A stretch of 11,013 nucleotides of DNA from Legionellaceae bacterium (GCA_027449525.1 DAIDLK010000020.1:1-11013); one strand, 5' to 3'. Positions 1 through 7,435 are shown, counted from the first letter of the stretch. Notes: a model not told the origin generated them from the letters alone. Made by a program: numbers and translations.

Positions 1-576
1 AAAGCTGCTACCATTAACATCGATGTCAGCATTCATCACGAAGCCTGTCCGTTAGGCTTGGCGCCTACCACTAGCACTACCGCTGCGCTGGTTATGGGGG
101 ATGCACTGGCGATTGCCCTACTGCAGGCGCGCGGCTTTACCGCCGATGATTTTGCCCGCTCACACCCGGGTGGCAGCTTAGGAAAAAAATTACTGCTCAA
201 GGTCGATACGCTAAGCCATAAAGCGAGCGACGTTCCTATCAACAATGAACACGATACCGTGCGCGATGCACTCATTGAAGTAACGGCAAAAAAATTAGGT
301 ATGACCTGTGTCGTCAATCAACACGGGCGTTTAGTTGGCGTCTTTACCGATGGCGATATTCGCCGCACTCTCACCCAAACGCTCGATATCAATACAACGG
401 CTCTGCATCAGGTGATGTCACGTGAATACCGCAGCATTCAAGCTGATGCTTTAGCGGCTGAAGCACTCGCATTAATGCAACAATACTCGATTACCTCTTT
501 AATCATCACCAATGAACAACAAGAGCCCGCGGCAGTCATTCACATTCATGATCTACTGCGCGCCGGCATTATTTAA
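1..576 (+). CDS. kdsD: Arabinose-5-phosphate isomerase, C-terminal part (5' end outside window)
   Basis: The frame is open from base 1, so this is the last 191 residues of a protein usually about 320-330 long; roughly the first 130 residues lie outside. The enzyme converts ribulose 5-phosphate to arabinose 5-phosphate, the first step towards the LPS sugar Kdo, in the cytoplasm. The visible part holds the end of the sugar isomerase (SIS) domain, with the family segment RSHPGGSLGKKLLLKV at visible residues 53-68. Two CBS domains follow, about 72-125 (with VGVFTDGDIRR) and 135-191. The TTG at 58 is internal, because family-conserved sequence (IHHEACPLGLAPTTSTTA) runs through it. The stop is 17 bp before kdsC, in the classic kdsD-kdsC-lpt order. 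That context and the SIS plus CBS layout make the call firm. Confidence 0.95.
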   Translation, partial: KAATINIDVSIHHEACPLGLAPTTSTTAALVMGDALAIALLQARGFTADDFARSHPGGSLGKKLLLKVDTLSHKASDVPINNEHDTVRDALIEVTAKKLGMTCVVNQHGRLVGVFTDGDIRRTLTQTLDINTTALHQVMSREYRSIQADALAAEALALMQQYSITSLIITNEQQEPAAVIHIHDLLRAGII

Positions 577-593
577 CTCGGCCAGGACACGCT

Positions 594-1118
594 ATGCACG
601 AACTGATTGAAAAAGCCAAACAAGTCAAATGCCTTATTTGCGATGTGGACGGAGTACTCACTGATGGTTTGCTATACCTGGATTCATTCGGCAATGAGCT
701 AAAAACTTTTCAGGTGGCGGATGGTGTTGGGTTAAAATTATTGATGAGTATAGGCATTGAAGTGGCGGTCATTACCGGCTCAACCACGGCGGTCATTGAC
801 CACCGTATGCAACAACTCAACATCGAGCACTACTTCAAAGGGCAACTTAATAAATTGACGGCTTTTGAAACCATTAAAGCACGCTTACAACTTCATGATC
901 ACGATTTTGCTTACATAGGTGACGATATACAAGATTTAAACGTCATCAAACGCGTTGGCTTTGGTGTCGCTATCGCGAATGCTGTAGACGAAGTAAAACG
1001 CGTCGCTACTTGGCAAACCCAAAAAACCGGTGGGCACGGCGGAGTTCGGGAGGTATGTGATTTTATCCTGAACGCACAAGACAAGTACGCGCAAGCTTTG
1101 GAGCGTTACATCACATGA
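594..1118 (+). CDS. kdsC: 3-deoxy-D-manno-octulosonate 8-phosphate phosphatase
   Basis: This HAD-superfamily phosphatase removes phosphate from Kdo-8-phosphate to give Kdo for the LPS inner core. HAD motif I is DVDGVLTDG at residues 17-25, with nucleophile D17 and acid/base D19. Motif II is ITGS at 60-63 and motif IV is YIGDDIQDL at 107-115. A lysine near 87 can serve as motif III. The C-terminal GGHGGVREVCD (147-157) is typical of KdsC. At 174 residues it matches the small uncapped KdsC, which works as a tetramer. An AGGAC ribosome-binding sequence precedes the ATG. The stop overlaps the next gene's start as ATGA (1115-1118), so translational coupling is likely. Confidence 0.96.
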   Translation: MHELIEKAKQVKCLICDVDGVLTDGLLYLDSFGNELKTFQVADGVGLKLLMSIGIEVAVITGSTTAVIDHRMQQLNIEHYFKGQLNKLTAFETIKARLQLHDHDFAYIGDDIQDLNVIKRVGFGVAIANAVDEVKRVATWQTQKTGGHGGVREVCDFILNAQDKYAQALERYIT

Positions 1119-1837
1119 TTCAAAATGCAAAACAAGCATTAGCATTTGCCTTACTCATGGCAGCACTTGCTACGTTAGGTTGGTACGGTGTAGGTCGTTC
1201 ACCCAATTACCGACTTGACCCTCACACGTTATCCACCTTACCTGACCATCAAATTACAGCGTTGGAATTGCGTCAGTTTAATACCGAGGGTCAGCTCATT
1301 CATCATTTGACGACGCCTTACATGCACCATGTTCCCGAACATAACGAACATTGGGCAAAAACACCGCACCTCAATGCGATAACACAGCACCAACCGAATT
1401 GGATAGTGCGTGCGCTCGAGGCTACCGCTTACCTCGAGCATCACCAACAGTACAGTATTTATCGTGGCAACGTAGCACTTGATCATGGCAATACCCATTT
1501 ACGAGCCTACCGTGCTACCACCCAAAGTGACGCCACCAATCAACTGACCCTTGCTACTGCATTAGGCAATGGAGTACAACAAGCTCAAATATGGGTCAAC
1601 ACGACGGCAAACAAACCACCATTACACGCATTTGCTGACCGTATTCGTTACGAACCACAATCAAAACGGATTGTACTAAGTGGACACGCACGCATTACGC
1701 AGGGAAAAGATTCGTTTACTGCACCGGAAATTGTTTACGACCTTGACCGAAAACAAGTGATCACATTACCCCGCACCAAACAACGCACTGAAATCATGAT
1801 TCATTCTTCTCTAAAGCGAGTAGTACCGCATGCATGA
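1115..1837 (+). CDS. lptC: LPS export membrane-anchored periplasmic protein, LptC with LptA-like C-terminal half
   Basis: The product has 240 residues, against about 190 for E. coli LptC. Residues 7-26 form one hydrophobic segment that would anchor it in the inner membrane. Residues about 45-108 follow the LptC pattern: 'EGQLIHHLTTPYM', a proline-preceded strand near 84, and 'NWIVRALEA' near 95-103. From about 110 onward the sequence fits LptA better by eye. It has a 'YRGNVALDHG' strand (116-125), then 'ALGNGVQQAQIWV' (149-161), 'KPPLHAFADRIRYEP' (167-181) and 'VLSGHARITQG' (187-197), ending with 'APEIVYDLDRKQ' (203-214). These match in order the E. coli LptA pattern of GNV, GYGKPA, GHAS...Y, VLTGNA and GDKITY. 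No separate lptA lies before lptB. The protein should connect LptB2FG to the periplasmic LPS bridge. LptC and LptA share a fold, so the hybrid reading is an inference; an Lpt role is secure. The start comes from the ATGA overlap, with GGAG at 1100-1103. It overlaps lptB by 8 bp. Confidence 0.85.
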   Translation: MIQNAKQALAFALLMAALATLGWYGVGRSPNYRLDPHTLSTLPDHQITALELRQFNTEGQLIHHLTTPYMHHVPEHNEHWAKTPHLNAITQHQPNWIVRALEATAYLEHHQQYSIYRGNVALDHGNTHLRAYRATTQSDATNQLTLATALGNGVQQAQIWVNTTANKPPLHAFADRIRYEPQSKRIVLSGHARITQGKDSFTAPEIVYDLDRKQVITLPRTKQRTEIMIHSSLKRVVPHA

Positions 1838-2555
1838 ATTGTCAGCACTAAATTTACACAAACGTATCAAATCACGATTAGTTGTTCATGACATTAGCCT
1901 TTCGATTCGTTCAGGGGAATGTGTTGGCTTGCTCGGACCAAACGGCGCCGGAAAAACCAGCTGTTTTTACTTATTGGTTGGCCTACTAACAGCGGATCAA
2001 GGAGACATCCTCTTAGACGGCCAAGTCATCACGAAAAAAAGCATGGATCAGCGGGCACGTCTAGGGATTGGCTACTTACCCCAAGAAGCGTCTGTTTTTC
2101 GTAAAATGAACGTGCAAGACAATGTGTTAGCCATTTTACAATTACGCCGCGACCTCACCCGCGCTCAACGCAGGGAGGAATTAGATAACCTACTCAACGA
2201 ATTTAATTTACAACCCGTACGAGAAACCCTGGGCATGCGTTTGTCAGGTGGTGAACGACGCCGAGTTGAAATTGCTCGTGCTTTAGCCATCAATCCCACG
2301 TTTATCTTGCTCGATGAACCGTTTGCCGGCGTGGATCCAATCTCTGTCATTGATATCAAGCGCATTATTTTACAACTGTGTCAAAAGCAAATCGGCGTAT
2401 TAATTACGGATCACAACGTGCGCGAAACCCTCGATATTTGCCAACGGGCTTACATCATGAATCAAGGCCAACTGCTGTGCGAAGGAACGCCAGAAACAAT
2501 TCTTAACAATCAACAAGTACGTCAAGTCTATCTTGGTGAGCATTTTACCTTGTAA
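1830..2555 (+). CDS. lptB: LPS export ABC transporter ATP-binding protein
   Basis: This is the cytoplasmic ATPase that powers LPS extraction from the inner membrane, as a dimer with LptF and LptG. All ABC motifs are intact: Walker A GPNGAGKTS at 36-44, Q-loop Q85 in GYLPQEASVF, signature LSGGERRR at 138-145, Walker B FILLDEPFAGVDP at 158-170 with catalytic E163, and switch H195 in ITDHNVRET. Length (241) and the 'YLPQEASVFRKMNVQDN' segment are typical of LptB rather than of amino-acid importers. The start overlaps lptC by 8 bp and the product begins MHELSALNL. The gene after lptB is glutaminase, not the rpoN found in enterobacteria. lptF and lptG are not in the window. Confidence 0.97.
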   Translation: MHELSALNLHKRIKSRLVVHDISLSIRSGECVGLLGPNGAGKTSCFYLLVGLLTADQGDILLDGQVITKKSMDQRARLGIGYLPQEASVFRKMNVQDNVLAILQLRRDLTRAQRREELDNLLNEFNLQPVRETLGMRLSGGERRRVEIARALAINPTFILLDEPFAGVDPISVIDIKRIILQLCQKQIGVLITDHNVRETLDICQRAYIMNQGQLLCEGTPETILNNQQVRQVYLGEHFTL

Positions 2556-2619
2556 CGATCTTTTTTTATTTTGTGCTAGATTTAAGGTAGTATCGCTTTT
2601 TTTATTAACGATTCGAGAC

Positions 2620-3552
2620 ATGACACTATCCTTCGTCACCGCAGAAATACTACAAACGATTGTCGCCTTTGCCGAAAAAAACCATGACGGCCATACGGCG
2701 AATTACATTCCAGAATTAGCGAATGTTGATGCCGACATGACGGCTATTGCGGTTCAACAATTGGGGAAAAAGTCACTGTCATTTAGTAACCGCCCCTTAA
2801 AAAGCGTCACACTCCAAAGTACGGCCAAACTAATTACCTTAATTGGCTTACTAGAAGAACGTGGTCCACAACAGGTATTTAAATGGGTTAAAGTGGAGCC
2901 ATCCGGCGATGAATTCTCCTCCATTACACGCCTCGAGCAATTTGGGCCGAAGCCATCAAATCCGATGCTCAACGCGGGAGCCATCACTTTGTGCTCGCAC
3001 ATTCCAGGACAACGTGAACAAGCGTTTGCTTGGCTAGATAGCTGGACTAACCGTCTCTTCAATCAAAGGCTGCGTATTAATCCAACCGTATTTGCCTCAG
3101 AAAAAAGCACGGGTGATCGGAATCGCTCTCTAGCTTATTTGTTACAAAGTCGCAGTAATTTAGGCAAAGATGTGACAGAAACACTCGATTTATATTTCTC
3201 GCTTTGCTCGTACGAAGCCTCACTGGAACAAATGCTCTACCTACCAACACTGCTGGCTAATTTAGGCCGTGATCCCATCACCCAACAACCTGTGATTTCG
3301 CCCGAAACGTGTAAAATTACGCTAGCGATTATGGCAACATGTGGTTTATACGACGAAACCGGCACGCACATGGTGCGTACCGGTATTCCTGCTAAAAGCG
3401 GTGTTTCCGGTTACACGATTGCCTCTTTACCGGGCAAAGCGGGGATTGCCGTGTTAAGTCCGCGTGTGAATGCTAAAGGGAATAGTATTCGCGGTGAACT
3501 CATGTTAGAACAATTATCACAGCGAATGAACTGGCATTTTGCCGTTCCTTAA
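2620..3552 (+). CDS. glsA: Glutaminase
   Basis: It hydrolyses L-glutamine to L-glutamate and ammonia in the cytoplasm (serine-dependent beta-lactamase-like glutaminase family). From the ATG at 2620 the protein has 310 residues, the usual bacterial length. Key residues fall at positions very close to those of the E. coli enzymes: S67 and K70 in QSTAK, N118 in NPMLNAGAI, E161 and N168 in ASEKSTGDRNRS, Y192 in YFSLCS, Y244 in CGLYDETG, and V262 in GIPAKSGVSG. The frame is open back to 2533, but that part lies inside lptB and does not look like the family, so the ATG is preferred. Only a weak GAG serves as ribosome-binding site. sdaA follows after 12 bp with a good Shine-Dalgarno sequence, so the two are probably cotranscribed. 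Confidence 0.95.
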   Translation: MTLSFVTAEILQTIVAFAEKNHDGHTANYIPELANVDADMTAIAVQQLGKKSLSFSNRPLKSVTLQSTAKLITLIGLLEERGPQQVFKWVKVEPSGDEFSSITRLEQFGPKPSNPMLNAGAITLCSHIPGQREQAFAWLDSWTNRLFNQRLRINPTVFASEKSTGDRNRSLAYLLQSRSNLGKDVTETLDLYFSLCSYEASLEQMLYLPTLLANLGRDPITQQPVISPETCKITLAIMATCGLYDETGTHMVRTGIPAKSGVSGYTIASLPGKAGIAVLSPRVNAKGNSIRGELMLEQLSQRMNWHFAVP

Positions 3553-3564
3553 GGAAGCCAGCGC

Positions 3565-4935
3565 ATGCCCATCAGTTTATTTGAATTGTTTTCGATTGGC
3601 ATTGGCCCGTCTAGCTCGCACACGGTTGGTCCAATGCGCGCAGCGAATGCCTTTTTATCGCAGATAGACCTGCAACAAGTCAACCGTATCCAAGTTGAGC
3701 TGTTTGGTTCGCTGGCCCTAACCGGTAAAGGGCATGCCACTGATAAAGCCATCTTGAACGGATTAACTGGCGAACGGGCTGAAACAGTCAATACCCAAAC
3801 GTTTACTTCACGCGCAAAGACAATTATCAGCAACCAAACCCTCTGCCTGGCGGGAGAAAAAAACATAGGCTTTATCGAAGCACGCGACTTATTGCTCCAT
3901 CAAAAAGAGCGTCTACCGTTCCACAGTAATGGTATGCGTTTCACAGCTTATAATGAATCAAATAGAGAACTAATTAGTCAAGTTTTTTATTCAGTAGGCG
4001 GTGGATTTATTGTGACAGCCGAACAGGCTGCCAATACGCCTAGCGCGCAACCCGAGCAGGCAATCCCCTATCCATTTGAATCAGCCGCCGAATTACTAAC
4101 CCTTTGCCAACAGCACCATCTCAGTATTGCTGAGCTGATGTTGCAAAATGAACGCACGTGGCGCACAACGGATGTCATTATTACCCAGATAAAGTATATC
4201 GCGCACATCATGCAAACTTGCATCACGCAAGGCTGCGAGCACACTGGCACCTTGCCGGGCGGACTCAACCTGCGCCGGCGTGCGCCAGAGTTGTATCATA
4301 AATTAACTCATCAACAAGGCGTTTGCAGTATTTTTGAGGCGTCGGATGTCATGAATCGGCTCAATGTATACGCCATCGCCGTAAATGAAGAGAATGCCGC
4401 CGGTGGACGAATTGTCACAGCACCAACCAATGGTGCGGCCGGCGTGATTCCCGCTGTCATGCGCTACCTGCAAGAGGCGCATCAAAAAATCAGCGATGCG
4501 GACTTAACCACTTATTTTTTAACTGCCGCTGCCATTGGTATTTTATACAAAAAAGGTGCATCTATTTCTGGCGCAGAAATGGGCTGCCAAGGTGAGGTAG
4601 GTGTTGCCTCCTCCATGGCGGCGGCCGCGTTGACTGCCGTATTGGGTGGTTCACTACAACAAATCGAAAATGCTGCAGAAATTGCAATGGAGCATCACTT
4701 GGGCATGACGTGTGATCCAATTCAAGGCTTAGTACAAATTCCTTGTATCGAACGCAACGCGATGGGTGCAGTAAAAGCGGTGAATGCCGCGCGCATGGCG
4801 CTGATGGGCAACGGTGAGCATCGTGTGTCATTAGACAAAGTGATTAAAACCATGCGCCAAACAGGTCTTGACATGCAAAGCATTTATAAAGAAACCTCAC
4901 TGGGTGGTTTAGCGGTTAATTTTCCTGAATGCTAA
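3565..4935 (+). CDS. sdaA: L-serine dehydratase, iron-sulfur type, single chain
   Basis: It deaminates L-serine to pyruvate and ammonia with an oxygen-sensitive [4Fe-4S] cluster. The 456 residues comprise a beta domain at about 3-155, with GPSSSHTVGPMRAA at 14-27, and a catalytic alpha domain at about 185-450. The latter carries GGRIVTAPTNGAAGVIPA near 280-297 and SGAEMGCQGEVG near 335-346. Cluster ligands are C341, C383 (MTCDPIQG) and C394 (QIPCIERN). The last residue is C456. In the Legionella enzyme I recall the C-terminal Cys entering the active site as fourth iron ligand, with the other cysteines at the same spacing. AAGGAAG at 3550-3556 is a strong Shine-Dalgarno sequence 8 bp before the ATG. 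The gene lies 12 bp after glsA. Confidence 0.97.
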   Translation: MPISLFELFSIGIGPSSSHTVGPMRAANAFLSQIDLQQVNRIQVELFGSLALTGKGHATDKAILNGLTGERAETVNTQTFTSRAKTIISNQTLCLAGEKNIGFIEARDLLLHQKERLPFHSNGMRFTAYNESNRELISQVFYSVGGGFIVTAEQAANTPSAQPEQAIPYPFESAAELLTLCQQHHLSIAELMLQNERTWRTTDVIITQIKYIAHIMQTCITQGCEHTGTLPGGLNLRRRAPELYHKLTHQQGVCSIFEASDVMNRLNVYAIAVNEENAAGGRIVTAPTNGAAGVIPAVMRYLQEAHQKISDADLTTYFLTAAAIGILYKKGASISGAEMGCQGEVGVASSMAAAALTAVLGGSLQQIENAAEIAMEHHLGMTCDPIQGLVQIPCIERNAMGAVKAVNAARMALMGNGEHRVSLDKVIKTMRQTGLDMQSIYKETSLGGLAVNFPEC

Positions 4936-4952
4936 TACAACTACCGAGCGTT

Positions 4953-4980
4953 TTGAGCGGCAGCGTCAAACGTGTATAAT
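4953..4980 (+). promoter_or_regulatory. Probable sigma70 promoter for the sua5-type gene
   Basis: TTGAGC (4953-4958) and a perfect TATAAT (4975-4980) are separated by 16 bp. The -10 box lies 29 bp before the ATG at 5010, leaving a short leader. It sits in the 74-bp gap after sdaA, where a new transcript is expected. No convincing terminator hairpin was seen in the gap, so readthrough from sdaA is also possible. Confidence 0.65.
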
Positions 4981-5009
4981 ACCTTACCACTTTTGCTGCT
5001 TAATAAATC

Positions 5010-5975
5010 ATGAGTTTTATCACAAACGACCTAAAACGAGTGCTGGAACAATTGCAGGCCGGCAATATTGCCGCAATTCCTACTGAAACCGTCTATGGCC
5101 TCGCGGCAGACGCTGCCAATGAAGCGGCCATCAAAAAAGTATTTGCTACCAAAAACAGACCGATAGATCATCCGTTAATCTTACATGTCGCACCTCACTG
5201 GGATCTCAGCACCTGGGTTTCCAGCGTACCTGAGTATGCCCATGCGCTAATAGAGGCTTTTTGGCCTGGCCCTCTAACGTTGGTTTTACCGCTAAAAACA
5301 GGCGCTCTTCATCCCCTTGTCACCGGCGGGCAAAACAGTATTGCTATTCGCGCACCTAACCATCCGCTCGCACAAACCTTGTTACAACAATTGGGTCGCC
5401 CCCTTGTCGCGCCATCGGCGAATCCTTTTGGTAAAATTAGCCCCACAACAGCGGAGCATGTGCAGCAGAGCTTCCCAGATCAGGATTTTCTCATCCTAAA
5501 TGGCGGTCGCTGTTCGATTGGTGTTGAATCAACAATCGTGAGCGCGCTGGAAGCTGAGACCTATCAAATCCTGCGACACGGTACACTCAGTGAACAACGA
5601 ATTGCCAACGTGGCGTCGGTGCGACGCACCAATCAAGTAAGCGCTGTGCGTACCTCAGGACAATTAGCGACACACTATCAACCCCAAAAAAAACTCTATT
5701 ATACCGATAGCCTCGTAACCGCTGCTCACAGTGGGGCCTATTTACTATCGTTCTATCCTCATGCAAACGCTAGGTATCAGTTTCCAAACAATGGCCAACA
5801 GGCGGCCTATGAACTTTACTATCAACTCAGAGTAGCGGATCAATCAACAGCTGATTATATGGTCATTGAACTACCACCCGAAACCGAAGACTGGCTGGCT
5901 TTGCGCGAAAAAATCATCAAAGCCGGCGCGCCTTTGCCTCCTACACGTCATGCGCTGTCTCACCAACACGAGTGA
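5010..5975 (+). CDS. sua5: L-threonylcarbamoyladenylate synthase, Sua5 type
   Basis: It makes threonylcarbamoyl-AMP from threonine, bicarbonate and ATP, the first step of the t6A37 tRNA modification. Residues about 8-195 form the YrdC/TsaC catalytic domain, with PTETVYGLAADA at 24-35, KNRP at 48-51, FWPGPLTLVLP at 84-94, APSANPFGKISPT at 134-146 and GVESTIV at 171-177. The linker SGQLATHYQP at 216-225 and the rest to 321 form the extra Sua5 domain, so this is the long version, not the roughly 190-residue TsaC of E. coli. No good Shine-Dalgarno sequence precedes the ATG. The C-terminal domain is somewhat short compared with Bacillus or archaeal Sua5. A promoter lies just upstream, and the repeat-protein gene starts 4 bp after its stop. 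Confidence 0.93.
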   Translation: MSFITNDLKRVLEQLQAGNIAAIPTETVYGLAADAANEAAIKKVFATKNRPIDHPLILHVAPHWDLSTWVSSVPEYAHALIEAFWPGPLTLVLPLKTGALHPLVTGGQNSIAIRAPNHPLAQTLLQQLGRPLVAPSANPFGKISPTTAEHVQQSFPDQDFLILNGGRCSIGVESTIVSALEAETYQILRHGTLSEQRIANVASVRRTNQVSAVRTSGQLATHYQPQKKLYYTDSLVTAAHSGAYLLSFYPHANARYQFPNNGQQAAYELYYQLRVADQSTADYMVIELPPETEDWLALREKIIKAGAPLPPTRHALSHQHE

Positions 5976-6426
5976 TTGCATGCCAACCTATTTTAACTAT
6001 ATTACGTTAGAGACCGAAGCTATTACGAGTGCCGCAGCATTCTATCTCGTCCCGGTTGGAGACAATCGATTCAAACTCATCGTATCTCCCGAGCCATTAG
6101 CCAACCTAACGCGTGATTGCCTCACCCATAGCGATCGATATTGGCTACTAACTTGGGCGCACATTGAACCTCATGTGGCACAACTTTTTCCGGAGAATCA
6201 CTTGCGCGATGCGCCACTGACCGGTGCTGAAGTACAAACCTTGTTTGGTTTTAATCAGAATCAACTAGAGCAAAATCGCCGGCTGTTTTTACAAACGTTC
6301 ATCGATAGCAATAACCTGCCAGCGATGATGACTCGTCTAAGGACCTCTAACGATAACGAGATAATTCGTTACGTTCTCAACCATGTCTTGACAACAGGAC
6401 CCAGCGCTGATCAGTCAGTCGCGTTT

Positions 6427-7218
6427 TGACTAGCCTCGACACCTGAAGGCCAAGCCCTTCTGGCAAATAATGCATATCGATTAGCAAGCTTCATCAACCA
6501 AGAAACGCTCAATCGAGTTGTTGCCGAAGGACATAATGTAGGCCAGTCAGTTGCTTTTTGGTTGAGCATCAATTCACAAAGTCGAACTATTTTAGCGGCC
6601 AATCACTACCTATTAGCTAATTTAATTCATAAAGCAACGCTCAATCAGGTGATTCCTGCCGGACGTGGTGTTGGCTATTCAGTTGCTTATTGGCTGGCTG
6701 CAAGCATTGATGGTCAAACCCTCCTAACAGTTCATCAAAACCGCTTGGCCAATTTAATCAATCAAGAAACGCTCAATCATGTTATCGCGGAAGGACCTAA
6801 TGCTGGCCAGTCAGTTGCTTATTGGCTGCCCCAAACTCCAGAAGGCCGAGCTTGTTTAGCAGCTCATCACAACCGCCTGGCCAATTTAATTCATCAAGAA
6901 ACGCTCAATCAGATAATTGCTACCGGAACTCTTGCAGGCCGATCAGTTGCATTTTGGTTCGCCGTCACTTCAGAAGGTCAAGGCATTTTAGCAGCTCATC
7001 AAAACCGCTTAGCCAATTTAATCAATCAACAAACGCTCAATCAAGTGATTGCCCAAGGACCTCGTGCAGGCCAGTCGGTTGCTTTTTGGCTGGCTACCAC
7101 GCCAGAAGGTCGAGTTCTATTAACGGCGAATCAAAATTATTTGTTGAACCAAATCACCTTAGGAACTTTCACTCACATTATCCCCATAGGACCGCGCGCA
7201 GGCCAGTCGGTTGCTTCG
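6427..7218 (+). repeat. Six tandem 132-bp (44-codon) coding repeats
   Basis: The conserved Trp codon recurs at 6559, 6691, 6823, 6955 and 7087, exactly 132 bp apart, with the TGA at 6427 and a CAC (His) at 7219 in register. All units keep the 44-codon length with no gaps. Short strings such as 'acgctcaatca' and 'ccagtcagttgct' recur nearly unchanged, which points to duplication rather than convergence. Units 3 to 5 look most alike; units 1, 2 and 6 are more diverged. A degenerate unit ending PSADQSVAF precedes 6427. Confidence 0.93.
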
Positions 7219-7326
7219 CACCTAACCCCATCTCGTCGTGCGACGAATCCAAACCGTTTATTCAACTTGACCACCAGGCGTGAGCCGGCGACAGAAGGCT
7301 CATACAATGACCTTAGTAACAGTTGT

Positions 7327-7338
7327 TGCGTCATCAGC
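7327..7338 (+). other. CaaX prenylation box codons (Cys-Val-Ile-Ser)
   Basis: The last four codons before the TAG read tgc gtc atc agc, preceded by another Cys (tgt). Cys-aliphatic-aliphatic-Ser is a good substrate pattern for eukaryotic farnesyltransferase, and a second nearby Cys is often palmitoylated in host proteins. The motif is seen directly; its use in a host cell is inference, and it is reached only if the upstream TGA is read through or if translation restarts. Confidence 0.6.
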
Positions 7339-7435
7339 TAGCACGGAACTGTCATTCTCATGGGTTAGGATTTGATTGATAACGAAATCATAACAAAACC
7401 GTCTTTCGAGCACTAAGTTGGTTTGACACATGCGC

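Larger units (their letters stand above)
5980..7341 (+). pseudogene. Tandem-repeat protein with C-terminal CaaX box, interrupted by one in-frame TGA; candidate effector
   Basis: I do not recognise this family. One frame runs from ATG 5980 to TAG 7339-7341 (453 residues), broken only by TGA at codon 150 (6427-6429). Residues 1-149 have no clear signal peptide or domain. From codon 150 come six consecutive 44-residue repeats, typically with 'WLA-TPEGQ', 'NRLANLINQETLNQVIA' and 'GQSVAF' blocks, predicted helical. Every repeat starts with TGG (Trp) except the first, where the TGA stands, so a single G-to-A change explains the break. The tail is Arg/Asn-rich, then ends SNSCCVIS: C450-V-I-S is a CaaX farnesylation motif with an extra Cys before it. 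CaaX boxes are known in Legionella type IV effectors and have no known use inside bacteria. No Met codon occurs after the TGA, so independent translation would need a start such as TTG at 6562. Repeats resemble ankyrin helices only vaguely. Function is unknown. Confidence 0.75.

Noticed and set aside
2540..2572. T-rich stretch after lptB as an intrinsic terminator.
   Set aside because: No stable GC-rich stem precedes the T run; GGT and ACC pair over only three bases.
2564..2593. TAGTAT upstream of glsA as a promoter -10 box.
   Set aside because: No acceptable -35 box at 16-18 bp; the region is simply AT-rich.
2533..2619. A GTG start 29 codons upstream that would lengthen glutaminase.
   Set aside because: The extra residues fall partly inside lptB, do not look like the family, and would make the protein longer than usual.
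6427..7218. Tandem repeats as a CRISPR array.
   Set aside because: The 132-bp units are contiguous, coding and diverged, with no spacer-repeat alternation.
6822..7283. A 153-codon + strand open frame inside the repeat region, rich in Ser, Arg and Pro.
   Set aside because: It is the out-of-frame shadow of the 132-bp repeats, and the main frame carries the conserved periodic protein pattern and CaaX tail.
7342..7435. Possible small gene or terminator between the repeat-protein gene and the IS element.
   Set aside because: Only a 5-bp stem (TGATT/AATCA) and no open frame with a plausible start; nothing supportable apart from TTGACA.
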